A stretch of 64,000 nt of DNA from Pelagimonas varians (GCF_003208435.1 NZ_QKMF01000013.1:1-64000); one strand, 5' to 3'; numbered from the stretch's first letter, positions 53,747-62,960 are shown. Numbers and translations are program-made. The notes: a model not told the origin generated them from the sequence alone.

Positions 53747-54175
53747 ATGACGCGCTTGGTTTTGGTTTTGATGATGGTGTTTGGTCTTTCAACAGCTGTT
53801 TATGCACAACAAGCGCGTCAAATGATCAACGGTCTAAGGGCTGAACAAGGGCTGGGCCCTGTGAAACCATCCAGTCGATTGGAACAGGCAGCCATGGCCC
53901 ATGCCATGGACATGTCGCGCAACACATTCTTTGCACATCAAGGGTCTGACGGTTCCAGCCTCATGCAACGGGTGCGGCGCACAGGCTATGGCCCCTGTGT
54001 CGTTGCCGAAAATATCGCACAAGGGCAGGGCAGCCTGACCGAGGTCATGACCGGTTGGGCCGCCTCTGACGGGCATCGCAAAAACCTGCTGAACAGCAAA
54101 ATCACCGAATACGGTCTGGTCAAAGCACCAGGAGACTATTGGGTGATGGTGCTGGGAAGCTCGGGATGTTCTTGA
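53747..54175 (+). CDS. secreted CAP-domain (SCP/PR-1) protein
   Basis: 142 residues. Signal peptide (MTRLVLVLMMVFGLSTAVYA, cut about residue 20) then a single CAP domain: INGLRAEQGLGPVKPSSRLEQAAMAHAMDMSRNTFFAHQGSDG, with the conserved His in AHAMD and FAHQGSDG, and ENIAQG plus GHRKNLL. Cys at about 82 and 141 may form a disulfide. Bacterial CAP proteins are extracytoplasmic and mostly uncharacterised. It lies 27 nt after the deaminase gene on the same strand. Confidence 0.85.
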   Translation: MTRLVLVLMMVFGLSTAVYAQQARQMINGLRAEQGLGPVKPSSRLEQAAMAHAMDMSRNTFFAHQGSDGSSLMQRVRRTGYGPCVVAENIAQGQGSLTEVMTGWAASDGHRKNLLNSKITEYGLVKAPGDYWVMVLGSSGCS

Positions 54176-54191
54176 ATTTGCGACGAACTCT

Positions 54192-55493
54192 TTAAGGTGC
54201 AGCCGGTTTCATTTGTTTGCCTGCGACATAGGTGGATGCAATTGCCCGGTCATCGCCCATCATAATTGTGGGGAATAGAGCCTCCCAAATGTCTTGGGCG
54301 CGGGTGCTGCGCTGCGCAATTGCCGGTGTTGACGCCAGATCGAGCACGACAAAATCTGCCTCCATTCCCGCGCCCAGATTTCCTATGCGGTTGTGTTGAT
54401 GGAGTGCCCGCGCAGATCCGGAAGTGGCAAGCCAGATCAATTGTGCAGCATGAAGCGGCGTACCGCGCAATTGCCCGATCTCATAAGCGGCAGCCATACT
54501 GCGGAGCATCGAAAATGAAGAACCGCCGCCAGTATCTGTCGCTAAGCCAACGATCTGGCCATCAGACTTCAACCCGCCCATGTCGAACAGGCCCGACCCG
54601 ATAAAGGTGTTTGAGGTTGGGCAATGAACAAGAGCGGCCCCATGTTCCAACAATTTGGCCTTTTCGCGGTCCTCAAGATGGATGGCGTGGCCATACAGGC
54701 CCCTTTCTCCGAGCAGGCCAAAAGCCTCATAGGTATCCAGATAATCGCGCGCTTGCGGATATAGCGATTTAACCCAAGCGATTTCATCGGTCTGCTCGCT
54801 CAGATGGGTTTGCATCAGGCAATCTGGGTGCTCGGTCCACAGCGCGCCAAGCGCTTCAAGTTGCTCCGGCGTAGATGTCGGAGAAAACCGCGGCGTTATG
54901 ACATAAGAGGCACGCGCTTTTCCGTGCCATTTGTTCAAAAGTCTTGCGCTGTCATCGTAAGCGGATTTTGGCGTGTCGCGCAGCCCGTCCGGTGCATTGC
55001 GGTCCATACAGGTTTTACCGGCAGCAATTCGCATACCACGCGCCCGCGCTGCGGTGAACAAAGCGTCGACTGATTCCGGATGGATCGTGCAAAACGAACA
55101 AACGCTGGTTGTCCCGTTTGTCAGCAAAAAATCCAGATACCGTTCGGCAATTTCTGCCGCATAGTCTGCATCGCCAAACCGCATTTCTTCTGGGAAGGTA
55201 TAGCTGTTCAGCCAATCTATCAGTCGTTTTCCCCAACTGGCGATGATTCCGGTTTGCGGATAGTGGGCATGGGCATCCACGAATCCTGCGACGATCAAGC
55301 CATCCCCGTGATCCACGGTCGGTGCCCAAGGATACGCAGCGCGCAAATCTGCAGCCGGTCCGACAGCATGAATTATCCCGTCTTCGACCAGAATGGCACC
55401 ACGGGTTTCATGCTTGGCCGCATCGAGCCCATCGGCAAACGGATCGCCCTCAAAGCGCAGCGTTTGACCAAGGTGTAGCGTGGGTTGGGTCAT
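54192..55493 (-). CDS. guaD: guanine deaminase
   Basis: 433 residues, amidohydrolase superfamily, converting guanine to xanthine and ammonia. Zinc ligands are seen in GFVDAHAHYPQ (two His), LMQTHLSEQ, YGHAIHLED and ATDTGGGSSFSM. PEEMRFGD and SVCSFCTIHPESV are typical of guanine deaminases. ATG 55493 is chosen for AGGAG 5 nt upstream; the frame extends 33 codons further. It converges with the CAP gene and diverges from mgtE. Confidence 0.9.
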   Translation of the reverse strand: MTQPTLHLGQTLRFEGDPFADGLDAAKHETRGAILVEDGIIHAVGPAADLRAAYPWAPTVDHGDGLIVAGFVDAHAHYPQTGIIASWGKRLIDWLNSYTFPEEMRFGDADYAAEIAERYLDFLLTNGTTSVCSFCTIHPESVDALFTAARARGMRIAAGKTCMDRNAPDGLRDTPKSAYDDSARLLNKWHGKARASYVITPRFSPTSTPEQLEALGALWTEHPDCLMQTHLSEQTDEIAWVKSLYPQARDYLDTYEAFGLLGERGLYGHAIHLEDREKAKLLEHGAALVHCPTSNTFIGSGLFDMGGLKSDGQIVGLATDTGGGSSFSMLRSMAAAYEIGQLRGTPLHAAQLIWLATSGSARALHQHNRIGNLGAGMEADFVVLDLASTPAIAQRSTRAQDIWEALFPTIMMGDDRAIASTYVAGKQMKPAAP

Positions 55494-55627
55494 GACATCT
55501 CCTGTCCTGGCAGCATACCTTATGCTCAAGAGTGCTAAGGGTAAATTACTGCGCCAGCTAAGTGCAAGTGGTCTGTTCCCCAACGCGGCCATCCTCTACA
55601 GTCAGGGCGAATTGACCGGGGGCGCAA

Positions 55628-57013
55628 ATGGCCGAAATCAACCAGCAGCAAATATCCGATTCTGATACAGAATACGCCTTGGATCGCAAAAACGTCGCCC
55701 GGATCTTGTTTGCGGTGGATCGTGCTGATCGGGACGCATTGGTTCAGCTGATGGAGCCGCTGCACGCGGCCGATATCGCCGACTTGTTGGAGCAGATCAA
55801 CGGTGCCGACCGGGCGGCGCTGGTGCGTCTGTACGGGCAGGATTTCGACGGTGATATCCTCTCCGAGCTGGATGAAACTATCCGTGAAAGTGTGATTAGC
55901 ATCTTGCACCCCGAGGTTTTGGCCGAGGCGGTGCGAGACCTTGAAACCGATGATGTTGTTGACCTGCTAGAGGATCTGGACGAACCGCAACACGAAGCGA
56001 TTCTTGATGCTCTTGAAGACAGTGACCGGGCCGCTGTTGAACAGTCGATGACCTATCCGGAATTCTCGGCAGGCCGTTTGATGCAGCGCGAAGTCGTTAT
56101 GGCTCCGGATCATTGGAACGTAGGCGAGACCATCGATTTTCTGCGCAATGCAGAGAGTTTACCAGAACAGTTTTATCACGTTGTTTTGGTTGATCCCCGG
56201 ATGCGTCCGCTTGGCAATGTCACTTTGGGGCGGCTGATGTCGTCCGGTCGCGCAACGCTGTTGGCTTCGATTCTGGAAGAAAGTTTCCAAACCATTCCGG
56301 TCACACAAGATGAGGGCGATGTGGCCTATGCGTTCAACCAATATCATCTTATTTCAGCGCCGGTTGTGGATGAAAACGACCGTTTGGTTGGCGTGATTAC
56401 CATTGATGATGCCATGGCGGTTTTAGACGAAGAAAACGAAGAGGACATCTTGCGATTGGCCGGTGTGGACAGCGAAAGCCGACTGTCTGATCGCGTCGCT
56501 GATACCATCAAACGGAGGCTGCCTTGGCTTGCGGTCAACTTGCTGACGGCGGTGTTGGCATCCTTGGTCATCGCCCAGTTCGAAGCTGCGATTGGTCAAC
56601 TGGTGGCATTGGCGGTTTTGATGCCCATTGTGGCGTCTATGGGGGGCAATGCAGGGACACAATCGCTGACAGTTGCAGTGCGGGCCTTGGCCACCAAAGA
56701 TTTGACCGGTGCCAATGTCTGGCGCGTGATCAGGCGTGAAATTTTGGTGGGGTTTGTGAACGGGGTGGTTTTTGCCGTGATCATGGGGGCGGTTGGCGTC
56801 TTTTGGTTTGGTTCGCCGGGTCTTGGCGCGGTGATTGCGGCGGCGATGGTGATCAACCTTGTGGTTGCCGGGCTGTCGGGAATTGCTGTCCCGCTTGTGA
56901 TGGAAAAGGCCGGGGTCGATCCTGCTTTGGCATCGGGGACATTTGTCACGACGGTAACCGATGTGGTTGGTTTTTTTGCCTTTTTGGGCTTGGCCACGAT
57001 TGTTTTGCTTTAG
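55628..57013 (+). CDS. mgtE: magnesium transporter MgtE
   Basis: 461 residues. MgtE N-terminal superhelix (about 15-130, HAADIADLLEQINGADRAALVRLYG), CBS pair (about 140-270, Mg-sensing; SAPVVDENDRLVGVITIDDAM), and five membrane helices in the rest, including the pore-forming VLMPIVASMGGNAGTQSLTVAVRALA. The last helices contain GIAVPLVMEKAGVDPALASGTFVTTVTDV. Mg2+ channel, gated by internal Mg2+. A run of G precedes ATG 55628. No M-box riboswitch was recognised in the short leader. Followed after 9 nt by the cycloligase gene. Confidence 0.94.
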   Translation: MAEINQQQISDSDTEYALDRKNVARILFAVDRADRDALVQLMEPLHAADIADLLEQINGADRAALVRLYGQDFDGDILSELDETIRESVISILHPEVLAEAVRDLETDDVVDLLEDLDEPQHEAILDALEDSDRAAVEQSMTYPEFSAGRLMQREVVMAPDHWNVGETIDFLRNAESLPEQFYHVVLVDPRMRPLGNVTLGRLMSSGRATLLASILEESFQTIPVTQDEGDVAYAFNQYHLISAPVVDENDRLVGVITIDDAMAVLDEENEEDILRLAGVDSESRLSDRVADTIKRRLPWLAVNLLTAVLASLVIAQFEAAIGQLVALAVLMPIVASMGGNAGTQSLTVAVRALATKDLTGANVWRVIRREILVGFVNGVVFAVIMGAVGVFWFGSPGLGAVIAAAMVINLVVAGLSGIAVPLVMEKAGVDPALASGTFVTTVTDVVGFFAFLGLATIVLL

Positions 57014-57022
57014 GGGGCGGGA

Positions 57023-57580
57023 ATGACACTAGACGATCAAAAAGCGCAGGCGCGCAAGGATGCTTTTGCACGGCGCAAGATTGCCTTTGACACCCGTCTT
57101 GGAGGTGCCTCGGGCCATTTGAGTTCAGTTTTAGCGGGATATCGCGGCGTACCATTGTCTGGCTACATGCCCATCCGGACGGAAATCAATCCTGTCCCAG
57201 CAATGGAAGAAGCCGCAGCGCATGGACCTGTCGGGGTTCCAGTGATTACGGCCGCTGGTCAGCCATTGCGGTTTGCCGAGTGGGAGCCGGATTGTGCATT
57301 GGAAGATGGGCCATTTGGCGCAAAAATTCCTGCGGATTTGGTTTATTTCGAGCCAGAGATTTTAATTGTCCCGCTGGTTGCCTTCAGCCGTGACGGTGGC
57401 CGTTTGGGCTATGGCGGCGGGTTTTATGACCGGACTCTGGAAGGGCTGCGCGCCAAGCGTGCGACGCTTGCCATCGGGTTCGCTTTTGCCGCGCAAGAAG
57501 CAGACAATCTACCGCTCGAGGCCACCGATCAGCCGCTAGATATGATTGTCACCGAGAATGGTGTTTTGCAGATCAGCTAA
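57023..57580 (+). CDS. 5-formyltetrahydrofolate cyclo-ligase
   Basis: 185 residues. It turns 5-formyl-THF into 5,10-methenyl-THF with ATP, rescuing a folate dead end. The family core LGYGGGFYDRTL is present, with the ATP-lysine/arginine region near the N-terminus (ARKDAFARRK). PLVAFSRDGGRLGYGGGFYD is diagnostic. GGGGGCGGGA precedes ATG 57023. It follows mgtE by 9 nt. Its end overlaps the convergent membrane-protein gene by 8 nt. In other bacteria a 6S RNA often precedes this gene; here there is no room for one. Confidence 0.9.
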   Translation: MTLDDQKAQARKDAFARRKIAFDTRLGGASGHLSSVLAGYRGVPLSGYMPIRTEINPVPAMEEAAAHGPVGVPVITAAGQPLRFAEWEPDCALEDGPFGAKIPADLVYFEPEILIVPLVAFSRDGGRLGYGGGFYDRTLEGLRAKRATLAIGFAFAAQEADNLPLEATDQPLDMIVTENGVLQIS

Positions 57581-58139
57581 CGTTGGGAGCCAGAACCTTT
57601 GTCAGCCCTTCGACCGATATTTGCACGGGTTTGCGCCACGGTCCGTTGGCTTTAACGATAAAAGCACCCAATCCGATCAGCAAAAGCACAGGCATTGCAA
57701 CGGCGCTTAACCGGTCGCTGCTGAGGCCCGAGATCCCGATGGCAATGGCAAGACCCAACCCGCCAGCCAAGGTGAGCAGGCCAACTGCAAACATGGCCCA
57801 TTGTGCACCGGGGGAGTCGCCCAGATACACCGGCAAAGCGGAATTGTGACTGGCAAGCAGCTGCGCAACGCTGGCACACAAAGCCAAATGCGCTGCGCGG
57901 TCGGGATCATCGTCGCCAGCGGCTGACCCGATGTTCAAGGCGATTTGAGTGGTTCCCGTTGGGGAAACCAAGTCGAGCCGGGTCATACGGCTGTCGGCGA
58001 TCCGGTGGTTTACCCAACGCAACCGTGTCACAGATCTTAGATCGCAATCGCCATCCGGCCCCGTCAGGGTGTGACCGGCAATGTGCCAGTCAGCAACCCT
58101 GCGCAAGAGGGCCGGGCGAAAGGAAAAGACCTCAGCCAA
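57573..58139 (-). CDS. small membrane protein of unknown function
   Basis: About 188 residues: a soluble N-terminal half (FSFRPALLRRVADWHIAG, beta-rich, with TRLRWVNHRIADSRMTRLDLV) and two hydrophobic segments (near residues 113-135 and 143-162) with a short basic tail. No family recognised. The start is uncertain: TTG 58139, overlapping the purD stop by 8 nt, is favoured, and GTG 58160 is possible. It follows purD on the same strand and overlaps the end of the opposite cycloligase gene. Confidence 0.6.
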   Translation of the reverse strand: MAEVFSFRPALLRRVADWHIAGHTLTGPDGDCDLRSVTRLRWVNHRIADSRMTRLDLVSPTGTTQIALNIGSAAGDDDPDRAAHLALCASVAQLLASHNSALPVYLGDSPGAQWAMFAVGLLTLAGGLGLAIAIGISGLSSDRLSAVAMPVLLLIGLGAFIVKANGPWRKPVQISVEGLTKVLAPNVS

Positions 58140-59397
58140 GGGCGCGCCACCCGATATCACGGCGCACAAAGCCGTCTGGCCAATCTACACCATCCACCAA
58201 AGCGTAAGCGCGATCGCGGGCCTCTTGCAGGGTCGCGCCGCGCGCTGTTGCGTTGAGAACGCGGCCACCGGTGGCCAATATCTGTCCGGCCTCAGACGCG
58301 GTGCCTGCATGGAACATCATATTGGTGCTGTCATTGGCCAGCGCATCCAAGCCATTGATCCGTGACCCTTTTTGATAAGGCCCAGGGTAACCGTTTGCCG
58401 CCATAACAACGGTTACAGCATGGTCATCAGCCCAAGTGACCTGCGCCTCTTCCAAGCGGCCTTCGGCGCAAGCTTGCATCAAATCCAGTGCTTGTGCGCC
58501 GAGGCGGAGCATCAAAACCTGACATTCGGGGTCGCCAAAGCGGACGTTATATTCCACCAAACGAGGCTGGCCGTTTTCAATCATCAACCCGACATAGAGC
58601 ACACCTTGATAGGGCGCACCGCGACGGGTCATTTCCGCCATTGTCGGACGCACGATTTCATCCAGCGCCTTTTGAGTGACAGCGTCGTCCATGATCGGGG
58701 CAGGGGAATAGGCACCCATACCACCGGTGTTCGGGCCGGTATCGCCTTCGCCAACACGTTTGTGATCTTGGGCGGTGCCGATGGGCAGGCAGGTGTCGCC
58801 ATCGACCAGCACAAAGAACGACGCCTCTTCGCCGGTCATGAATTCTTCGATTACCACCTCAGCACCCGCAGCGCCAAAACTGCCACTAAACATATCGTCG
58901 ATGGCAGCTTCGGCCTCTTCAACGGTTTCGGCGATGATGACGCCCTTGCCAGCAGCCAACCCGTCGGCTTTGACAACAGTCGGCGCGCCGGTCTGGTGTA
59001 CATGCGCTTTGGCAGCATCCGCATCGGTGAAATGGCCGTAGGCTGCAGTTGGGGCTTTTGCCGCGTCGCAAATTTCTTTGGTAAAGCTTTTGGATGCTTC
59101 AAGTTTGGCTGCCGCAGCCGACGGCCCAAAGACGGATACACCGGCTTCGCGGAGGCGATCAGCCACACCGTTTGCCAAAGGGGCCTCTGGGCCGATGATC
59201 ACCAGATCAATGGCGTTTTCGCTGACGAATTCCGCCACGGTGCCGCCATCGTCTATATCAAACTGGGCGCATTCCGCGATCTGCGCGATGCCGGCATTTC
59301 CGGGGGCAACGATCAACTTGTCGCACTTGGGGTTTTGCAAGGTTGCCCATGCCAAAGCGTGCTCTCGCCCGCCGCTTCCGAGAATAAGGATGTTCAT
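58132..59397 (-). CDS. purD: phosphoribosylamine-glycine ligase
   Basis: 421 residues, ATP-grasp enzyme joining phosphoribosylamine and glycine in purine synthesis step 2. N-terminal GSGGREHALAW, ATP-grasp motifs (VVKADGLAAGKGVI; EEFMTGEEASFFVLVDG; LVEYNVRFGDPECQ) and the C-terminal domain are complete. AGGAG precedes ATG 59397. It is divergent from xseA with 72 nt between starts, sharing a promoter region. Confidence 0.96.
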   Translation of the reverse strand: MNILILGSGGREHALAWATLQNPKCDKLIVAPGNAGIAQIAECAQFDIDDGGTVAEFVSENAIDLVIIGPEAPLANGVADRLREAGVSVFGPSAAAAKLEASKSFTKEICDAAKAPTAAYGHFTDADAAKAHVHQTGAPTVVKADGLAAGKGVIIAETVEEAEAAIDDMFSGSFGAAGAEVVIEEFMTGEEASFFVLVDGDTCLPIGTAQDHKRVGEGDTGPNTGGMGAYSPAPIMDDAVTQKALDEIVRPTMAEMTRRGAPYQGVLYVGLMIENGQPRLVEYNVRFGDPECQVLMLRLGAQALDLMQACAEGRLEEAQVTWADDHAVTVVMAANGYPGPYQKGSRINGLDALANDSTNMMFHAGTASEAGQILATGGRVLNATARGATLQEARDRAYALVDGVDWPDGFVRRDIGWRALG

Positions 59398-59469
59398 GGC
59401 GCGCTCCTGTCTTGGCCTTGCTTGCTCGGCGTTCTAAAGTCACAAGGAGCCAAGGGCAAGCGAGGCATC

Positions 59470-61020
59470 ATGGACCTTTTCGACGACGGACCAGAAGACG
59501 TGGGCGGCAACGCACCGGAATTTACCGTGACCGAGCTTTCGGGGGCGGTCAAACGCACAATTGAGGGCGAGTTTTCATTTGTCCGGGTCCGCGGTGAAGT
59601 CGGGCGGGTCAGCCGACCACGATCAGGCCACATCTATCTTGACCTCAAGGATGACAAATCGGTCATCGCGGCGATTATGTGGAAAGGTGTCGCATCGCGG
59701 CAGCAAACCCAACCCGAAGAAGGAATGGAAGTCATCGCCACCGGCAAGATGACAACCTTTCCGGGGCAGTCGAAATACCAATTGGTGCTTGAGGAAATTC
59801 GCCCCGCTGGTGCCGGAGCGCTGATGGCGATGCTGGAAAAGCGCAAGGCGCTTTTGCAATCCGAAGGGCTATTCGCGCCGGAGCGCAAGAAAAAACTGCC
59901 CTATCTGCCCGACGTCATTGGAGTTGTAACATCCCCCTCGGGCGCTGTTATTCGGGATATCCTGCACCGGCTGCGGGACAGGTTTCCGCGCAAAGTGTTG
60001 GTGTGGCCAGTGGCGGTGCAGGGCACCAAATGCGCCCCCGAAGTGGCGCGCGCAATCGAAGGTTTTAACGCAATGACGCCCGGCGGCGCATTGCCTAGAC
60101 CGGATTTGTTGATTGTTGCACGTGGTGGCGGCTCGGTCGAAGACCTTTGGGGGTTTAACGAGGAGCTGGTGGCGCGGGCCGCGGCGGCCTCGGACATTCC
60201 TTTGATTTCGGCGGTTGGGCATGAAACAGATACGACCTTGATCGACTTTGTTTCCGACATGCGGGCCCCAACACCGACGGCGGCAGCTGAACTGGCTGTG
60301 CCGGTTCGGATGGAGCTTTTGGCAGGGCTGCGTGATTACAACGCCCGTATAACGCGGGCAGTTGGACAGCGGTTGGACCAACGTGGCCAGCGGTTGCGCG
60401 ATGTATCTCGTGCCTTGCCGCGTGCCGACACCCTTTTGGAAGGGCCGCGACAACGGCTTGATATACAAGGCGATAAATTGCCACTGGCCCTGCGCCGCTT
60501 GGTGGATCAGCAGAGACTAAGGTTGTCTGAGAGCGCCGGAAGTTTGCGGCCGTCTGTTCTGGGGCGAGCAATTGCAGTAGAGCGCGGCCGGGTATCGGAC
60601 CGGGCCATGCGGCTGTCCCCTGCGCTTGCAAGGCTGGTCGCAACCCGGCGTGAAGCCTTGGCGCGGCGATCGGACGGTCTGTCTTTGCGGCCAATCCGTC
60701 GGGAAATCTCGGCCCAATCAGATAGATTGACGGGCCTGTCCCGCCGTTTGGACGAAGCGCAAAATCAACGCATCGCCGAGATTCGCCAAAGGCTGGGTGC
60801 CTTGGACCGGTTGCGCGAAACTTTGGGGTATAAAGAAACGCTGCGCCGCGGCTATGCGGTGGTGCATGGCGACGGGCATGTGGTCACCAACAAAGCGGCG
60901 GCCGAGGCTGCATCAGGTCTGGAGATTGAATTTGCAGACGGAAAGATGCGAATTGGCGGCGGCCCAAGCCCCCGAAAAGCAGCCAAAAAACCAAAGCCGG
61001 AGCAAGGCAGCCTGTTTTAG
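59470..61020 (+). CDS. xseA: exodeoxyribonuclease VII large subunit
   Basis: 516 residues. N-terminal OB fold (FTVTELSGAVKRTIEGEFSFVRVRGEV), catalytic domain (about 130-320) with GVVTSPSGAVIRDILHRLRDRFP, LIVARGGGSVEDLWGFNEE and SAVGHETDTTLIDFVSDMRAPTPTAAAE, then a long basic coiled coil. The enzyme degrades single-stranded DNA into short acid-soluble pieces with XseB (not in the window). The true start is ATG 59470 (GAGG upstream); the frame is open for another 1.1 kb antisense to purD, which is an artefact. C-terminal tail is Lys/Pro-rich. Confidence 0.95.
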   Translation: MDLFDDGPEDVGGNAPEFTVTELSGAVKRTIEGEFSFVRVRGEVGRVSRPRSGHIYLDLKDDKSVIAAIMWKGVASRQQTQPEEGMEVIATGKMTTFPGQSKYQLVLEEIRPAGAGALMAMLEKRKALLQSEGLFAPERKKKLPYLPDVIGVVTSPSGAVIRDILHRLRDRFPRKVLVWPVAVQGTKCAPEVARAIEGFNAMTPGGALPRPDLLIVARGGGSVEDLWGFNEELVARAAAASDIPLISAVGHETDTTLIDFVSDMRAPTPTAAAELAVPVRMELLAGLRDYNARITRAVGQRLDQRGQRLRDVSRALPRADTLLEGPRQRLDIQGDKLPLALRRLVDQQRLRLSESAGSLRPSVLGRAIAVERGRVSDRAMRLSPALARLVATRREALARRSDGLSLRPIRREISAQSDRLTGLSRRLDEAQNQRIAEIRQRLGALDRLRETLGYKETLRRGYAVVHGDGHVVTNKAAAEAASGLEIEFADGKMRIGGGPSPRKAAKKPKPEQGSLF

Positions 61021-61088
61021 TGATACGGAAGTGCTCCTATCCTTATGGCAGGCTTTCTTTTTGTGCTGCACTCGCATAGGATTTGCTG

Positions 61089-61101
61089 CGATGCTGCATC
61101 G
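61089..61101. promoter_or_regulatory. candidate PhaR operator
   Basis: CGATGCTGCATCG is a 13-bp inverted repeat around a central T. It sits directly before the phaR ribosome-binding site (GGGGAGG). TGC-rich sites are known targets of PhaR in Paracoccus and Rhodobacter, and TGTGCTGCAC at 61063-61072 is a second TGC-rich stretch. Binding here would block its own transcription or translation. Confidence 0.5.
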
Positions 61102-61115
61102 TAGGGGAGGCGAAG

Positions 61116-61682
61116 ATGGCCGAAACAATTAAACCGCTCTTGATAAAGCGCTACGCCAGTCGGCGTCTTTATAACACTGAGACGTCGGACTATGTGACCC
61201 TTGAGGACATTGCGGGCTTTATCCGTGATGGCCGCGACGTTCAGATTATTGACCTGAAATCGGGTGATGACCTGACCCGTCAGTATCTTTTGCAAATTGT
61301 GGCCGAACACGAAAGCAAGGGCGAAAGTGTTCTTCCGATCAATATTCTGACCGATCTGGTGCGCAGTTATACCACCCAAGCAGGCAGCTCCGTTCCGCAG
61401 TTTCTGGCGGCCAGTTTCGACATGTTCCGTGACAGCCAATCCCAATGGGTTGAGAAAATGGGTGGCATGAACCCCATGGCCAAAATGAACCCGTTGTCGG
61501 GCATGCCGGGTTTTGAAGCCATGCAGGCGCAGCAAGAGGCCTTTATGAAGGCGATGACCGGCGGCGCTGCAGCTGGTCAGACAGGTGCCAAGAAGGATGT
61601 TCCTGAAAAGGAAGAAGACTTGGATGCCATTCGCAAACAGCTGAGCGATCTGCAGGTCAAATTGTCGAAAATGAACAAGTAG
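61116..61682 (+). CDS. phaR: polyhydroxyalkanoate synthesis regulator PhaR
   Basis: 188 residues. The N-terminal PHB/PHA accumulation regulator DNA-binding domain is seen as IKRYASRRLYNTETSDYVTLEDIAGFIRDGRDVQIIDLKSG, followed by the second conserved domain (TRQYLLQIVAEHE...SFDMFRDSQSQWVEKMGG). The Met/Pro-rich linker (GMNPMAKMNPLSGMPG) likely associates with PHA granules; the end is a coiled coil (LDAIRKQLSDLQVKLSKMNK). PhaR represses phasin and its own gene until PHA granules titrate it. ATG 61116 with GGGGAGG. Synthase phaC is not in the window. Confidence 0.93.
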   Translation: MAETIKPLLIKRYASRRLYNTETSDYVTLEDIAGFIRDGRDVQIIDLKSGDDLTRQYLLQIVAEHESKGESVLPINILTDLVRSYTTQAGSSVPQFLAASFDMFRDSQSQWVEKMGGMNPMAKMNPLSGMPGFEAMQAQQEAFMKAMTGGAAAGQTGAKKDVPEKEEDLDAIRKQLSDLQVKLSKMNK

Positions 61683-61716
61683 TTTTCTCAAACTCATGTT
61701 TGAGCGGCGACACGAG

Positions 61717-61740
61717 AAGGCGGGGTTTGCCCCGCCTTTT
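61717..61740 (+). terminator. Rho-independent terminator of phaR
   Basis: AAGGCGGGG (61717-61725) pairs perfectly with CCCCGCCTT (61730-61738) around TTTG and is followed by TT. A second small hairpin (CTCAAA/TTTGAG, 61687-61704) precedes it. It also faces the end of the convergent DegT gene at 61755. Confidence 0.85.
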
Positions 61741-61754
61741 GCTTGTAAAAAGCC

Positions 61755-62960
61755 CTAGGTTCCGTAGACGCGTAGCGGTCCCATCACTTGTTCCACAGCC
61801 TGTAGCAACACTTCCGCGACCATATCGCATTCGCTCTCGGTGAGACGGGCGGGCAACCTTGTGTCGCAGGCTCGCATCAACATTGAACGGGTTTGCGGCA
61901 GGTCGGTTTGCTCTGGCAGGAACTGCCAGTTCCAAAAGGCACGGGCATTGTCTGAAGACAAACCAAAGACCTGAATTTTGACTCCCAAAGACTCTGCAGC
62001 GGCGACAATGGCCAGAACATCTTCGTCCTGCAGGCCGACAAGGTTGAATTGCAGCGAATCCGGAGCCCTCTGTTCAGCCGGTAGTTTTTCCGGAACGCTG
62101 ATCCAAGGACTGCGATTGATGGTGCTGGCCACGCGGTCATGATTGCGCCGGCCATCATTTACCCGCTGGGTCAGAACAGTCAATTGCGGGCGGATCACAG
62201 CGGCTGACAGGTTGGACAGGCGCAAGTTGTACAGCGGCAGTTTGTTCTGCGAAAGCGCAAACGCGGCCTCCAGCTCAGGACAATTGTCTTTGCGGTCCAT
62301 ATGCTTGCGCCAGTTGTGTTCATAGGCTCCGGACAAGATCACGGCGCGGGCGATCAGATCGGCGTCATCGGTTACCATGATACCGCCTTCGCCAGCGTTG
62401 ATCATCTTGTAGCTTTGGAAGCTGAAACAGCCGACTTTGCCAATGGTGCCGATGTTCTGACCATTCCAAGTGGTTCCCAGACTATGCGCGGCATCTTCAA
62501 TCACCGGAATGTTGCGGGCAGTGCACAGAGACATGATCGCATCCATATCGGATGTGTGGCCACGCATATGGCTGATGATCACGGCTTGGACCCCTTCCAG
62601 TTTGGCCGCGAAATCCCCTAGATCGATCCGGTAGTTGTCTTGGACCTCACACAGAACCGGTACGCAATCCGCGTGTATGACCGCAGATGGTACAGCCGCA
62701 AAAGTAAAGGCCGGGATCATCACACGCGCATCGCGGGGCAAGCCAAGCGCCTTGAGAGACAAGAACAAGGCCGCAGAGCAGCTGCTGACCGCCAAGGCGT
62801 ATTTACTGCCCAAAAGGCTGGCAAATTCCGTTTCCAACAAAGCGACAGGGGCATCCTTTGGGGCGGTGTAGCGAAACAGATCTCCTGACTGCAAAAGTCG
62901 GTCAATTTCGGCGCGGGCAGTTGCAGGGATGGGTTCGGCATCGTGCATATTGGGAAGCAT
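61755..62960 (-). CDS. DegT/DnrJ/EryC1-family PLP aminotransferase
   Basis: 401 residues. PLP-binding lysine at about residue 185 in SFQSYKMINAGEGG; the aspartate pairing with the pyridine ring is in VIEDAAHSLGTTWNG. These enzymes aminate nucleotide-linked keto-sugars for glycans or antibiotics; a few dehydrate or epimerise instead. No sugar-nucleotide genes are next to it, so the substrate is unknown. ATG 62960 is chosen with AGGAAA upstream rather than the TTG three codons earlier. The neighbour on the right is an amine oxidase-type gene. Confidence 0.85.
   Translation of the reverse strand: MLPNMHDAEPIPATARAEIDRLLQSGDLFRYTAPKDAPVALLETEFASLLGSKYALAVSSCSAALFLSLKALGLPRDARVMIPAFTFAAVPSAVIHADCVPVLCEVQDNYRIDLGDFAAKLEGVQAVIISHMRGHTSDMDAIMSLCTARNIPVIEDAAHSLGTTWNGQNIGTIGKVGCFSFQSYKMINAGEGGIMVTDDADLIARAVILSGAYEHNWRKHMDRKDNCPELEAAFALSQNKLPLYNLRLSNLSAAVIRPQLTVLTQRVNDGRRNHDRVASTINRSPWISVPEKLPAEQRAPDSLQFNLVGLQDEDVLAIVAAAESLGVKIQVFGLSSDNARAFWNWQFLPEQTDLPQTRSMLMRACDTRLPARLTESECDMVAEVLLQAVEQVMGPLRVYGT

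Noticed and set aside
55494-55627. M-box riboswitch before mgtE
   Set aside because: The gap is 134 nt, also holds the guaD promoter, and shows no M-box-like conserved stems.
58372-59469. Open frame extending xseA 1.1 kb upstream, antisense to purD
   Set aside because: The stretch is the complement of a complete purD. xseA has a good start with GAGG at 59470, and the extension has no similarity to any family.
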